A stretch of DNA of 46,569 nucleotides from Rhodospirillales bacterium (GCA_026196105.1 JAPHRK010000077.1:1-46569), one strand, 5' to 3'; numbered from the stretch's first letter, positions 8,497-19,335 are shown. Numbers and translations are program-made. The notes: generated by a model not told the origin, from the sequence alone.

Positions 8497-10395
8497 TTAA
8501 TTTACCTCATTTTGGTACTCAGGGACCATTGTTTTGATTAAGGTATTTACCTTGTCCTGATCGCCCGTCTGACAAGCCTGTTTAAGGTCATCAAGTTGCG
8601 CGGCCATTTCTTTGACATCCACCGTACGGGGCGAGGCGAGTAAAATGCCTTTGGATTCAGTTGTCACCAGTTCTTCTTTACCGTGAAAAATCTCTTCAAA
8701 CAATTTTTCACCGGGCCGAATACCTGTGAATTCAATCTTGATATCCTCATCAGGTTTAAGCCCTGCAAGCACAATCATCTGTTTAGCAAGATCAACTATT
8801 TTAACGGGTTGGCCCATATCAAGTACATAGATTTTACCATCTTCATTATGTCCATGGCGACGAAGGGCAGAGGCCTGCAAGACCAGTTCAACTGCTTCGC
8901 GAATGGTCATGAAGTAACGGGTCATGTCTGGATGAGTGACGGTAATCGGCCCCCCGGCCTCCAGTTGCTTGCGGAAAAGAGGTACCACTGATCCAGTCGA
9001 GCCCAGCACATTGCCAAACCTGACGGTAACAAAATGGGTGCCTTGCTTGGCCCCTTCCGCAATATCAAGGGCCTGACAATATCTTTCAGCTACTCGTTTG
9101 GTTGCCCCCATCGCATTGGTGGGGTTAACCGCTTTATCAGTTGAAATTTGCACCATGGCGGTCACACCATGTTCAATAGAAAGCTCCGCAACATTGCGGG
9201 TGCCAACGATGTTGGTCATGGCCCCTTCCATAATATTGTGTTCAACCAAAGGAACATGCTTCAGGGCAGCCGCATGAAAGACAATCTCAGGCTTAAACTC
9301 GGCAAAAACACGAGAAAGGCGTTCTCGGTCGCGAACATCAGCAATCACCGGAGCTTTTTGTAAATCTGGATGGCGCTGGCCAAGTTCCATGTCGATGGCA
9401 TAAAGATTAAATTCACCATTTTCGACCAAAACCAACTCACTCGGTTCAAAATCAGACACTTGGCGAACTAATTCACTCCCTATAGACCCCCCTGAACCTG
9501 TAATAAGCACCCGCTTACCACCGATTAACTTGCCCATGGCCTCCCGATCAAGGGTAGCCTGAGGACGACCGAGCAAGTCTTCAATAGCGATAGGGCGAAC
9601 TTCAATTTTATCCACCGTGCCACTTTTAAAATCGGTAAGACGGGGAATGCGAGCGAGATTAAGCCCAAGGCGTTCAGCCAGTTCAAGAGCCGCTCGAGCC
9701 GTGGTTCCATCTAAATCATTTCGGGTTAAAATGAGACGTTGAGGACGATCGCCTTTGCTATCGAGTTTTTCAATGATGGTTTCTAAGTCTTGCATCATCC
9801 CCAAAACTTCAAATCCACGGATTTGCCGACCCACGCGCCCAGGGTTTATGGCCACAAGACCGACAATACGGTAACTGGCATTAGGGTCCTGGCTCAAGGC
9901 TCGGATAAACAGCTCAGATTCATCTCCCGCCCCAACCAACAAGACGGGTATACGCCTTTGTCCATCGCGGTCCTGCTCCCGGCCCATCAGGTTATCTTTA
10001 AAGCCACGATAGAGCAAACGCGGACCACCCAACAAGGCCATCAAAATAAACCAATTGATAAAAGGCAGGGAGCGCGGCATTCCTTCAAGTCGAGTCCAGG
10101 CAAACATCACCAACATGGTAATAATAATTGTCACCGTGACCGCTTTGGTTATAGCAACCAGATCAGAAACAGAGGCGTAACGCCAAACACCACGGTAGAG
10201 CTTAAAAAACAGGAAGACACCCGCGGATGACACGACAAGAACAAGAGTCCCCTGGATTAATAAATCCCCGTATTCGACAACCTGACTGCCCACGCGCAAA
10301 TAAAGCGAAAGAACAAAAGACAACGCAGCCATGAAAATATCATGGACGTAAGCAATTTGGGCTCGGCTGGAATTGGGTAATTTACTAAGCATCAA
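8497..10395 (-). CDS. Membrane-bound nucleotide-sugar 4,6-dehydratase (WbpM/CapD family)
   Basis: This 632-residue protein matches the large WbpM-type dehydratases that convert UDP-GlcNAc to its 4-keto-6-deoxy form. Several membrane helices occupy about residues 15-125. A first Rossmann region lies at about 148-250 (VLLVGAGDES). The catalytic short-chain dehydrogenase domain has TGSGGSIGSE (299-308). The active site reads STDKAVNPTNAMGATK, so Met429 replaces the usual Tyr before Lys433; the Ser-Met-Lys triad is the known hallmark of this subfamily. It follows the WbpV-like gene by 19 bases. Product sugar is inferred from the neighbours as the UDP-QuiNAc precursor. Confidence 0.92.
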   Translation of the reverse strand: MMLSKLPNSSRAQIAYVHDIFMAALSFVLSLYLRVGSQVVEYGDLLIQGTLVLVVSSAGVFLFFKLYRGVWRYASVSDLVAITKAVTVTIIITMLVMFAWTRLEGMPRSLPFINWFILMALLGGPRLLYRGFKDNLMGREQDRDGQRRIPVLLVGAGDESELFIRALSQDPNASYRIVGLVAINPGRVGRQIRGFEVLGMMQDLETIIEKLDSKGDRPQRLILTRNDLDGTTARAALELAERLGLNLARIPRLTDFKSGTVDKIEVRPIAIEDLLGRPQATLDREAMGKLIGGKRVLITGSGGSIGSELVRQVSDFEPSELVLVENGEFNLYAIDMELGQRHPDLQKAPVIADVRDRERLSRVFAEFKPEIVFHAAALKHVPLVEHNIMEGAMTNIVGTRNVAELSIEHGVTAMVQISTDKAVNPTNAMGATKRVAERYCQALDIAEGAKQGTHFVTVRFGNVLGSTGSVVPLFRKQLEAGGPITVTHPDMTRYFMTIREAVELVLQASALRRHGHNEDGKIYVLDMGQPVKIVDLAKQMIVLAGLKPDEDIKIEFTGIRPGEKLFEEIFHGKEELVTTESKGILLASPRTVDVKEMAAQLDDLKQACQTGDQDKVNTLIKTMVPEYQNEVN

Positions 10396-10414
10396 TCCTA
10401 CATCTAAAAGGGAG

Positions 10415-11359
10415 TTAACCCGACTTGTTATGGGTAATAAACCAATCCGCCGTTTCTTTTAACCCCTTTTCGACGGAGAAAGGCGGTTGCCACTGTAATA
10501 AATCACGAATTTTAGCTGAATTTACCTGAAGAGACCCTGTGAGACGAGCGATCATTGCCGATTTTCCTGTCAGGATTCCAGCAAGCTTAAGTAGAAAAAT
10601 TGGGAACGGAAAAAGCTTTGATTTATGGCCCAATGCTTTTGCAGACCGGTCAATCAACTCAGCCGTTGATAAATCTTCCCCATCACTAATCATGAAAGTT
10701 TGACCGCTGGCGGCTTCACCTTCTAATGCCTTGCTTATCCCACCAACTAAGTTTCCCACATAGACGAGACTTCGCGCATTTTTGACAGCCGCAAAGGGGA
10801 GAGGAATGCCTTTATGGGCTATTCTTAAAAGCGTTTCAAAATTCCCTTTAACCCCGGGACCATAGACCAAGGGGGGGCGGATAACCACACCTTGCAAGGT
10901 GGTGCTTTCTACCACTTCCCACAAGGCTTGCTCGGCTTCCCATTTGGATTGCCCATAAGCATCAAGGGGATTTGCCCACATTGCCTCATCAAAGGGATGC
11001 CCGAATGTCTCTTCTCCATTAACCTTGATAGAGCTGAGAAAAACTAAACGCTTAACACCGGCTTTAGCAGCAGACTGTGCCAGATGTTTTGTCCCTCGGG
11101 TATTGACCTGACGAAAAGCTTCGAGGGGGTCAGCAACCGTGTCGTTCATGACGTGAACACGTGCGGCTAAATGGACAACAGCATCAACATTTTCAAGGGC
11201 TTGGCCCCAGTCAGTCTCAGGTCCGATCTCTCCAACGGCAACAGCCCCCTCCATAGATTGACGAGTGGCTTTGACAACCTCCCAACCTTGTTTTTCAAGG
11301 TGAGGACACAGAGCTCGTCCAACAAAGCCATTAGCCCCAGTAACAAGCACTCGGCCCAT
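10415..11359 (-). CDS. NAD-dependent epimerase/dehydratase, WbpV-like 4-keto sugar reductase
   Basis: This 314-residue extended short-chain dehydrogenase has TGANGFVG (7-14) for the cofactor, Ser109/110 and the YxxxK pair Tyr135-Lys139 (AYGQSKWEAE). Sitting between a WecA/WbpL-like transferase and a WbpM-like dehydratase, it fits WbpV/WreQ-type reductases that finish N-acetylquinovosamine; this is inference from context, since the fold alone would also allow an epimerase. Its ATG overlaps the stop of the upstream gene (TAATG), which indicates translational coupling. Confidence 0.85.
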   Translation of the reverse strand: MGRVLVTGANGFVGRALCPHLEKQGWEVVKATRQSMEGAVAVGEIGPETDWGQALENVDAVVHLAARVHVMNDTVADPLEAFRQVNTRGTKHLAQSAAKAGVKRLVFLSSIKVNGEETFGHPFDEAMWANPLDAYGQSKWEAEQALWEVVESTTLQGVVIRPPLVYGPGVKGNFETLLRIAHKGIPLPFAAVKNARSLVYVGNLVGGISKALEGEAASGQTFMISDGEDLSTAELIDRSAKALGHKSKLFPFPIFLLKLAGILTGKSAMIARLTGSLQVNSAKIRDLLQWQPPFSVEKGLKETADWFITHNKSG

Positions 11360-12345
11360 TAATCTCTCCCCAAATAACGGAGAAGCCCCGCGACAAGGAC
11401 TACGGCACTACCTAAAGCTAGCAGGGGCCAACCCAAAGCTGCCGCCAATGCAAGCCCAACCAATAGGCTATTGACTAGTAAAATGGTCACCACCACCTGA
11501 CCGTGGTTCATGCCTCGTTGAATAGCTTTTTGGTAAAAATGCTCCCGGTGTGCCTGCCAAACCTTTTCCCCCCTTAAGCCCCGACGCACCAAGGTTATGG
11601 TCGCATCAGCTACATAGTAGAGAGCCAAGATAAGAGCTGAAACAAAATATCCAGATTGAGCGAGAGTGAGTAGCAACCAAGCCAAAAGGAAGCCTAAAGG
11701 AACACTACCCACGTCCCCCATAAAAATCTTTGCCGGATGCCAATTCCAATACAAAAACCCCAGACAGGCTCCCGTAGCCACCAAAGCAAAAGGCAATAAA
11801 AAGGCCGGTGCACCCGCCATCATGACCAACAAAGCAATACCAACAGACATAGATGCACTCTGTGTCCCAGCGATACCATCAATCCCGTCCATAAAATTAA
11901 ACAGATTGGTAAACCAGACCCAGCCTAAGCCAGCTAGGGCCACGTCGAGCCAACTCGGTAAAAACCCTCCAAAAAAGGGCACACCATCAGCCATAGCCCA
12001 TAATGAAACTGCGACAATAAGTGCCTGGAGGGAAAAGCGAAAAGCCGGTGAAAGGTGACGGATATCATCGATCAATGAAAATCCTGCCAGCAAAAAAGCC
12101 CCACTCAAGATCACCACGAGTTCAACTGTACCCAAAGTAATCGAAGTTTGCCCGAAATAGGCCCACAAAGGGATAAGCACAACAATAATGGCCAATCCGC
12201 CGCCATGGGGCGTTGGGATTGAATGACTGCTCCGCTCATTAGGTTGGTCAAGCAAAGCGTGTTTGCGGGCTAAGCCTAAAACGATACGAGTACCAATGAA
12301 CGTCAGAAAAAGGGCTAGAAAAAAAAGGCTCAGCAGCCAAAGCAT
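11359..12345 (-). CDS. Polyprenyl-phosphate sugar-1-phosphate transferase (MraY/WecA family, WbpL-like)
   Basis: This very hydrophobic 328-residue protein has about ten membrane segments. Family marks are HSIPTPHGGGLA near the N-terminus, the acidic NFMDGIDGIAG motif and KIFMGDVGS. Such enzymes load the first sugar phosphate onto undecaprenyl phosphate to begin O-antigen or similar glycans. I choose the ATG at 12343-12345, because it overlaps the stop of the upstream heparinase gene as TGATG and has GGGAG 8 bases before it. An upstream GTG at 12372 would add nine hydrophilic residues inside the heparinase frame. WbpL-like specificity is inferred from the adjacent reductase and dehydratase. 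Confidence 0.9.
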   Translation of the reverse strand: MLWLLSLFFLALFLTFIGTRIVLGLARKHALLDQPNERSSHSIPTPHGGGLAIIVVLIPLWAYFGQTSITLGTVELVVILSGAFLLAGFSLIDDIRHLSPAFRFSLQALIVAVSLWAMADGVPFFGGFLPSWLDVALAGLGWVWFTNLFNFMDGIDGIAGTQSASMSVGIALLVMMAGAPAFLLPFALVATGACLGFLYWNWHPAKIFMGDVGSVPLGFLLAWLLLTLAQSGYFVSALILALYYVADATITLVRRGLRGEKVWQAHREHFYQKAIQRGMNHGQVVVTILLVNSLLVGLALAAALGWPLLALGSAVVLVAGLLRYLGRD

Positions 12346-13961
12346 CAGCCGGTCTCCCGACGGAAAGCCCACTTTACTTTGGCCCCTTCCCGAGTAAGGG
12401 GGCCGGAAATAATGATTTGTTCACTGCGGCGTAATTCAGTTGCCGCACCATGATAAATGCTTTCCCTCAGGGCAATTTCTCCGCCTGAAGCATAAAACCG
12501 CCAACCACCAGACGTATGAGGAAGACGGAGCAAAACTCCATTGCCATCGCCTGAAACCAACGCCTGTACTTCGGGGTGGAGGTGGAAGCTGATTTTAAAT
12601 TGGGGGTCCACACCACTTGCTGAACGCCTTAATCCCCCTGGGTTCTCCGGTAATAGGTCATCTTCCCCGCGGACATCATCTCCTTGGGGTGACAAATACA
12701 GTTCTCGTTGGTGGAAAACCCCAAACTTTTTCACATAACCATCATGGCGCATATTTAAAAGCTGGTGACCTTCTTCTTCAGTTCGCTCCGCTGTGACTGA
12801 TGGTGCCATCACCAAGGCATCTTGATCATCAATCATCAAAGTCGAGTGCGCCGCGGTTGAACGCAAAGCCTCATGCCAATCAGAATCACTTTCAGGATGA
12901 GCGCCACAATTGACCACCATACGTCTCTTACCAACGCTTAACTCAAAGCTTAAAGGACCATAATGGGTGGTCGTGGTGGGGATTCCTTTTCCAGGAGCGC
13001 CGCTATCGGCAATAATCACGGTCCGCCCGGCCCGCATCCTTTGGAAGCCGCTAAAAGGCGCCTCATTAATGGGTTTGCCGGAAATATCAGCAAGGGCGAT
13101 AACCTGGTCCATCCACTCGGCATTTTCTTCAGAGCCACCATTAAACAAGCTCAGTTTGCCATCTCCATGGCGGAAGGCCTTAAGCAAGGGCGTCATACGG
13201 TCGATAGATTGCTGTAAATTCTCGGGCACCATTTCATGGGCACTGACCAGCATGGCCTTAATTTCCAACAATTGCGCAAGGATTTTAGCCTGCATGGAAG
13301 GACAGCGCTGGAAGTGACCACCATCAGGGAGAATTTGCACTTCTAAGGCTTTACGCAGGGCTTTCAGCCCGGTGACTAAGTTCTCTTCTTGCCCTTCAAG
13401 ACAAAGTGCACTGGCAATCAACCCTCGAATGGCAGGAAACACTTTTTCATCTTGCAGCGCCATCCCGGCCGCTCGGGGTAAGTGGCGAGATTGCTTAACG
13501 ATTGACGCTAAAAATTCCGCTAAAAAGGCTTCATCGGCACGACCGGTAAGAAAACGGTAATTCAACATCCAGTTGGTAATGCGCGCCCCTAAAACGTGAG
13601 GTTGCCAGGGAAGATCACTCCAGACACGATTTTGATGAATCCAAAGAACAATTAGTTGCCGCGCTCGAAGGGCGGCTTCTTCTGTTCCCATTTCTCGTAA
13701 ATTTCGTAACCAACCAAAGCTGTCAAGGCCCTGATGACTTATCTCATCTAGTGATTGGCCCTGCCATGGGTTCTCACCCAAATAAATCAACTTACCTTCA
13801 ATGGAAAATTCACCCCGACGCAAAGCAGCTCCGGCTTGAGCATTTCCGGTCCATGGGTCAGTGAGACTGCGGCGCAGCTCCTTTGGCGTGCGACCCCGCA
13901 ATGTGAGTTGATAAAGCGGACTGCTGAACAGCGCTTCTCTAACTTTTTGCGAAACTCTCAT
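12345..13961 (-). CDS. Heparinase II/III family protein
   Basis: This 538-residue protein has the alpha-helical toroid region (about 30-300) followed by the beta-sandwich heparinase II/III-like domain. The latter includes the THYGPLSFELSVGKRRMVVN and STAAHSTLMIDD regions typical of the alphaproteobacterial copy. The family includes polysaccharide lyases, but this conserved alphaproteobacterial member has no assigned substrate. It lacks an obvious signal peptide. In relatives it lies between rsmB and purH. Here the same order is kept, with a GT9 gene on one side and three sugar genes on the other. Confidence 0.88.
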   Translation of the reverse strand: MRVSQKVREALFSSPLYQLTLRGRTPKELRRSLTDPWTGNAQAGAALRRGEFSIEGKLIYLGENPWQGQSLDEISHQGLDSFGWLRNLREMGTEEAALRARQLIVLWIHQNRVWSDLPWQPHVLGARITNWMLNYRFLTGRADEAFLAEFLASIVKQSRHLPRAAGMALQDEKVFPAIRGLIASALCLEGQEENLVTGLKALRKALEVQILPDGGHFQRCPSMQAKILAQLLEIKAMLVSAHEMVPENLQQSIDRMTPLLKAFRHGDGKLSLFNGGSEENAEWMDQVIALADISGKPINEAPFSGFQRMRAGRTVIIADSGAPGKGIPTTTTHYGPLSFELSVGKRRMVVNCGAHPESDSDWHEALRSTAAHSTLMIDDQDALVMAPSVTAERTEEEGHQLLNMRHDGYVKKFGVFHQRELYLSPQGDDVRGEDDLLPENPGGLRRSASGVDPQFKISFHLHPEVQALVSGDGNGVLLRLPHTSGGWRFYASGGEIALRESIYHGAATELRRSEQIIISGPLTREGAKVKWAFRRETG

Positions 13962-14032
13962 TGAAAGTTATGACCCTTACTGGTGATATGTTTTTCCTAC
14001 CAGTTATAGAGAATCTCCGCAAGCGGATGTGT

Positions 14033-15025
14033 TCAGGAGTTGTTGATAAAATCTGCTATAGCCCCATAGACTTCATCAACGGGAATGGCCGACATATCTG
14101 AGGAGCCATAGGCTTGGGCCTGAATGACCCGGCCCTTTGAGACAAAAGGGGCAAATTTTTCTGGTGGGGTGGGGCCAAAAAGGGAAATCAGGGGAATATC
14201 TGCTGCCGCCAGCATGTGACCCGTTCCACTGTCGTTAGCTACTGCTGCTTTAAAGCGCTTTGCCAAAGCAATGGTTAAAAGTGGAGATTGATTGAGAGAC
14301 TTTGCAGTGTCCGTTTGCAGAGGCAAAAGAACCTGCAGAATTTTAAATTTTTCTACCCACTCTTCCTCAGCCGGGCCCAACAAAATCACTGGCGTTTTAC
14401 CCTCACCAACGAGTTGGTTTGCCAGTTCGATAAACCTCTCCTGAGGCCAACATTTATGCTTTCCTCCAGCACCAGGAGACAAACCGATATAGTCAAATCC
14501 ATCAGGCAGTAGCTCCGCTGCTCCTTTTGTATAAATCTCATCTATTTCCAGAGTACCTACAGGACGAACTTTTTCCCCTTTGGCCACATCGACCAGTTCC
14601 AGCATAGCACCCACCATTGAAGGAGAAGCTATATCCTTCGAAGAAGGTTTTTGTGAGGAAAACAGGTAGTTGCCTGTGCCTGAAATGAATTGGTTATGAG
14701 AAATACGTTTGAGGATCAAGGTTGTTAGAACGCGGCGCTGAGTATCAATAATTAAATCAAAATGGCGTCCTTTTAAGGGGGGTGTGAAAAGTTCACCAAA
14801 ACGACTGCCAACGGGTATTTCATCGATTACTTCATCAATTAGCCCAATAACAAGTGGGCTAAGAAAGCCTGAAAAAACACTCTTCCCCTTCCCCGCCAAC
14901 CACGTAATCTTGGCCGCAGGATAAGCAACCCTGAGAGCTCGAATGAAGGGAAGTTTCAGCAAGCCGTCACCGACCAAATCAAGCCCTACATAGACCAAGA
15001 TTGTTTGAGGGTTTTTCTCAACCAT
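14033..15025 (-). CDS. Glycosyltransferase family 9 protein (heptosyltransferase-like)
   Basis: This 330-residue protein has the GT9 two-Rossmann layout. The donor-binding region is seen as LSPGAGGKHKCWPQERF (about 182-198), and the conserved VANDSGTGHMLAAADIPLISLFGPT block lies near the C-terminus. GT9 enzymes add heptose or related sugars to lipopolysaccharide core at the inner membrane. It is 9 bases downstream of rsmB and 71 bases before the heparinase gene, within a surface-glycan cluster. The sugar donor and acceptor cannot be told from sequence. Confidence 0.87.
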   Translation of the reverse strand: MVEKNPQTILVYVGLDLVGDGLLKLPFIRALRVAYPAAKITWLAGKGKSVFSGFLSPLVIGLIDEVIDEIPVGSRFGELFTPPLKGRHFDLIIDTQRRVLTTLILKRISHNQFISGTGNYLFSSQKPSSKDIASPSMVGAMLELVDVAKGEKVRPVGTLEIDEIYTKGAAELLPDGFDYIGLSPGAGGKHKCWPQERFIELANQLVGEGKTPVILLGPAEEEWVEKFKILQVLLPLQTDTAKSLNQSPLLTIALAKRFKAAVANDSGTGHMLAAADIPLISLFGPTPPEKFAPFVSKGRVIQAQAYGSSDMSAIPVDEVYGAIADFINNS

Positions 15026-15034
15026 CCCTAAAGC

Positions 15035-16330
15035 TTAGTCCCTTTTAAGCCTTGCAACATAAAAACCATCAACCCCACCTTGCCCTTCTAAATGACTTGG
15101 GAGGCTGCGAATGTCACCTTCCGGGGTGATGACTTCGGCCCACTCACCAATTTCTGAAGCCTGAACAGGGACACGGGAGAAGTCAGAGTTATTTGCTAAG
15201 AAAATTTCAACTTGGTCTTGGCATTCTTCCTGTTGCAATGAACATGTGCAATATACCAATGTGCCACCAGGTTTCACCATATGGGCGACGTTATCTAATA
15301 TCCGCCCCTGAAGGCCAATCAATTTTTCTAAATCTTCTGGTCCTTTGAGCCGGGCAACATCAGGATGGCGGCGTAAAGTGCCTGTTGCTGAACAGGGCGC
15401 ATCAACCAAAACCCCATCGAAAGGTTTTTTGGTTTCCCACTTACTACCATCTGCGGTCACAACGTCCACTTTAAGATTCAAACGGGACATGTTTGATTGA
15501 AGCCGTTTTAGGCGGGGTTTAGAACGATCCATTGCCGTTACATTTGCACCCGCAACTGCCAACTGAGCAGTTTTGCCCCCAGGGGCAGCACATAAATCAA
15601 GAATTTCTTTGCCCTCAACATCACCAAAAAGTTTGGCTGGTAGAGTTGCTCCAGCATCTTGGACCCACCAAGTGCCATCATCAAAGCCGGGAAGCCCCGT
15701 AATATTGCCCCCGCTTTCTCGGCGCAAACTCCCGGTCGGCAGGACAGTTGCTTCCAGAGTTTCTGCCATTTCCTTAGGGTCGCCTTTGACAGAAATATCA
15801 AGGGGTGCTTCGTTCATCTGGGCTACCACGAAAGCCCGACCGACATCTTCGCCGTAGGTTTCCATCCAAGATTCCCACAGCCAGTCAGGGGTATTTAGCC
15901 AAGCTTCATCTTGCTCAGCCAGCATGGTTTCTCCTTCACGGCCCACACGACGCAATACCGCATTGATCAATTTTTTATAAGGAACCTGCCCTCGTTCCGC
16001 AGCAAGATCAACGGAGGTCGCAACGGCAGCATGAGCCGGGGTTTTTAAGAATAACAGCTGAGCAATACCAAGGCGCAGGATATCTTTGGTTTCCATGGCA
16101 CGGCGCTGTAAAGGGGTATCTAGGCATTGGCTGATAATATCATCAATTTGCCCAAGGCGGCGCACCATAACGGAAACCAGATTACGGGCAAAGCCGCGAT
16201 CACGGGTTTCAAGCGCGTCTAAATCCGGGTGACGGTCAAACGTTTCATCTAAGGATTGTTTACGGTGCAATACGTCGGCAAGAACGTCTAATGCAATACC
16301 TCTGGCAGAGGGTTTTCTCTTTTTGCTCAA
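15035..16330 (-). CDS. rsmB: 16S rRNA (cytosine-C5)-methyltransferase, RsmB/NOP family
   Basis: This 431-residue protein has an N-terminal NusB-like helical RNA-binding domain (about 1-140) and a C-terminal Rossmann methyltransferase. The SAM-binding motif is DLCAAPGGKT. The two catalytic cysteines are in DAPCSATGT and YCTCSL. Length agrees with RsmB (Fmu/Sun), which methylates C967 of 16S rRNA. The RNA target is inferred from the family and the conserved htpX-rsmB-heparinase-purH order. It starts 39 bases after the htpX stop. Confidence 0.92.
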   Translation of the reverse strand: MSKKRKPSARGIALDVLADVLHRKQSLDETFDRHPDLDALETRDRGFARNLVSVMVRRLGQIDDIISQCLDTPLQRRAMETKDILRLGIAQLLFLKTPAHAAVATSVDLAAERGQVPYKKLINAVLRRVGREGETMLAEQDEAWLNTPDWLWESWMETYGEDVGRAFVVAQMNEAPLDISVKGDPKEMAETLEATVLPTGSLRRESGGNITGLPGFDDGTWWVQDAGATLPAKLFGDVEGKEILDLCAAPGGKTAQLAVAGANVTAMDRSKPRLKRLQSNMSRLNLKVDVVTADGSKWETKKPFDGVLVDAPCSATGTLRRHPDVARLKGPEDLEKLIGLQGRILDNVAHMVKPGGTLVYCTCSLQQEECQDQVEIFLANNSDFSRVPVQASEIGEWAEVITPEGDIRSLPSHLEGQGGVDGFYVARLKRD

Positions 16331-16369
16331 AACTGGCCTAACATGTGCTTTTAGGGGTACGGCTTTTGG

Positions 16370-17242
16370 CTATCCCCAAGGACCCTGAACCTGTGATCCT
16401 GATTGACCAGCAAGCTCTTTAAGTCTTTGAATGCGTTTATCCATGTTGGGGTGGGTGGAAAATAGATTATCCATCGACCTAGCATGGAGCGGATTAACAA
16501 TAAACATATGTGCGGTAGCTGGATTATCCTCAGCCACCATATTATCAACCCTTTTAGCACCTGACTCCAGCTTGGCAAGCGCATCGGCGAGCCAAAGGGG
16601 GCGTCCGCAAATTTCGGCTCCAATGCGGTCAGCCTCATATTCACGGGTTCTTGATACCGCCATTTGCACGATTGAAGCCGCTAAGGGGGCTAAAATCATC
16701 ATCAAAATCACCCCAACAAACCCCAATGGATTACTGTTGTTCCTGTTCCCACCGAAAAACATGGCAAAGCTAGCCAACATTGATAAAGCCCCGGCAATAG
16801 TCGCCGTAATGGTCATGATCAAGGTGTCACGGTTTTTCACATGGGCCAATTCATGGGCCATGACCCCGGCTATTTCCTCTTGTGATAAAATATTGAGCAA
16901 GCCTGTGGTGGCCGCAACTGCTGCATTCTCTGGATTTCTCCCTGTGGCAAAGGCATTCGGTTGGGAGTTCTCCATGATATAAACTTTTGGCATCGGCAAA
17001 TCAGCTCGATAGGCCAACTGTTCAACAATCCCGTAAAGACCAGGCGCTGAATTTTTATCGACTTCTTTGGCCCCATACATAGACAGGACCATTTTATCCG
17101 AATTCCAATAAGCGAAGACGTTCATGCCAAGCGCGATCATCAGGGCAATCAACATGCCGCTTTCACCGCCTAGCATAAAACCACAAACCAAGAACAGACC
17201 AGTCATGGCGGCTAGCAAAATAGCGGTACGGGCGTAACTCAT
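16370..17242 (-). CDS. htpX: Membrane zinc metalloprotease HtpX
   Basis: This 290-residue inner-membrane M48 peptidase has two N-terminal membrane segments (about 5-45), the zinc motif HELAH at 130-134, a second membrane pair at about 145-200 and the downstream glutamate region [12 protein letters not shown]. HtpX degrades misfolded membrane proteins together with FtsH. A GAGG ribosome site precedes the ATG by about 6 bases. The divergent glnK gene lies across a 333-base AT-rich gap. Confidence 0.95.
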   Translation of the reverse strand: MSYARTAILLAAMTGLFLVCGFMLGGESGMLIALMIALGMNVFAYWNSDKMVLSMYGAKEVDKNSAPGLYGIVEQLAYRADLPMPKVYIMENSQPNAFATGRNPENAAVAATTGLLNILSQEEIAGVMAHELAHVKNRDTLIMTITATIAGALSMLASFAMFFGGNRNNSNPLGFVGVILMMILAPLAASIVQMAVSRTREYEADRIGAEICGRPLWLADALAKLESGAKRVDNMVAEDNPATAHMFIVNPLHARSMDNLFSTHPNMDKRIQRLKELAGQSGSQVQGPWG

Positions 17243-17914
<672 letters not shown>

Positions 17915-17972
17915 AAATTGCGCGGAATTTTCTCGCTGCGTTCAAGTGCTTTAAAATTTAGGAGTTCTACTT

Positions 17973-19298
17973 ATGTTTAAAAAATATTCTTTACCAATTC
18001 TGGGCGTAGCTACGGCAATGCTCGCCGCCGGAATTGAGCCAGCCATGGCTGAGGAAGCAAAAACGACGGAAGTACAATATATCTTTAATACCATCAACTT
18101 CCTGATGTGTGGTTTCTTGGTCATGTTCATGGCCGCTGGCTTTACTATGCTAGAATCTGGTCTGGTTCGGGCCAAAAATACGGCTACGATCTGTCTTAAA
18201 AATATCGCGCTTTATGCCGTCGCTGGTATTCTCTATTACCTTATTGGTTACAACCTGATGTATTCCGGTGTTGATGGCGGCTTTATGGGCACTTTTTCCA
18301 TCTGGGCTCCTGATGATGCTGCGGTTGCTAAAGGTGACTTCGGAGGGAACTATGCAACAGCGTCTGATTGGTTCTTCCAAATGGTCTTTGTTGCCACAGC
18401 CGCTTCTGTTGTCTCTGGTGCCTTGGCTGAGCGGATCAAACTTTGGTCCTTCCTGGCTTTCATTGTTTTCCTTACAGGTATTGTTTACCCAATCCAAGGT
18501 TCTTGGCAATGGGGTGGCGGCTGGTTAAGCGAAATGGGCTTTGCTGACTTTGCCGGTTCAACCCTTGTTCACTCTGTTGGTGGCTGGGCGGCTCTTACAG
18601 GTGCAATCATCCTCGGTGCACGTCGCGGAAAATACGGTGCTGACGGACGGGTTAACCCTCTTCCAGGTGCAAATCTTCCCATGGCGACCCTTGGTACCTT
18701 TATCCTGTGGCTCGGGTGGTTTGGCTTTAATGGTGGCTCACAACTCGCTATGGGCTCAGCCGCTGATCTCATCGCGATTGCTCAGATCTTCATCAACACG
18801 AACATTGCTGCAGCTGGTGGCGTTGTTGCGGCCATGGTTGCAACCCAACTGGTCTACAAAAAAGTTGACCTTTCCATGACCCTTAACGGTGCCATTGCAG
18901 GTCTTGTCAGTATTACTGCTGGTCCTGATACCCCAAGCATGGGTGAAGCAATGCTCATCGGTGCTGTGGGCGGTACTTTGGTTGTCTTTGCTGTACCGCT
19001 GCTCGATAAATTCAAAATCGACGATGTGGTTGGTGCGATCTCCGCTCACTTGGTGGCTGGTATTTGGGGCACCATGGCGGTTCCTCTTACCAACGCTGAC
19101 GCAAGTTTTGCCACCCAAGCCATCGGCGTTCTCAGCATCGGTGCCTTCGTAGTCACCGCCAGCACCATCTTCTGGCTGATCCTGAAATACACAGTTGGTA
19201 TCCGGGTAAGTGCTGAAGATGAAGACCTTGGTTTGGATATGGCTGAGTTGGGTATGGAAGCCTACCCAGAATTTGGTAGAGGCAGCCAATCTATGTAA
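17973..19298 (+). CDS. amtB: Ammonium transporter AmtB
   Basis: This 441-residue channel has a cleavable signal peptide (about 1-26, ending AMAEE) and eleven membrane helices. The twin pore histidines are in LVHSVGGW and ISAHLVAGIWGT. The C-terminal tail (TVGIRVSAEDEDLGLDMAE) is the GlnK-contacting region. Length and order fit the Amt family. It is cotranscribed with glnK, and a strong terminator follows its stop. Confidence 0.96.
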   Translation: MFKKYSLPILGVATAMLAAGIEPAMAEEAKTTEVQYIFNTINFLMCGFLVMFMAAGFTMLESGLVRAKNTATICLKNIALYAVAGILYYLIGYNLMYSGVDGGFMGTFSIWAPDDAAVAKGDFGGNYATASDWFFQMVFVATAASVVSGALAERIKLWSFLAFIVFLTGIVYPIQGSWQWGGGWLSEMGFADFAGSTLVHSVGGWAALTGAIILGARRGKYGADGRVNPLPGANLPMATLGTFILWLGWFGFNGGSQLAMGSAADLIAIAQIFINTNIAAAGGVVAAMVATQLVYKKVDLSMTLNGAIAGLVSITAGPDTPSMGEAMLIGAVGGTLVVFAVPLLDKFKIDDVVGAISAHLVAGIWGTMAVPLTNADASFATQAIGVLSIGAFVVTASTIFWLILKYTVGIRVSAEDEDLGLDMAELGMEAYPEFGRGSQSM

Positions 19299-19335
19299 CC
19301 CATCTCCCCGGTCCAATCCTCCTGGACCTAAGTTT

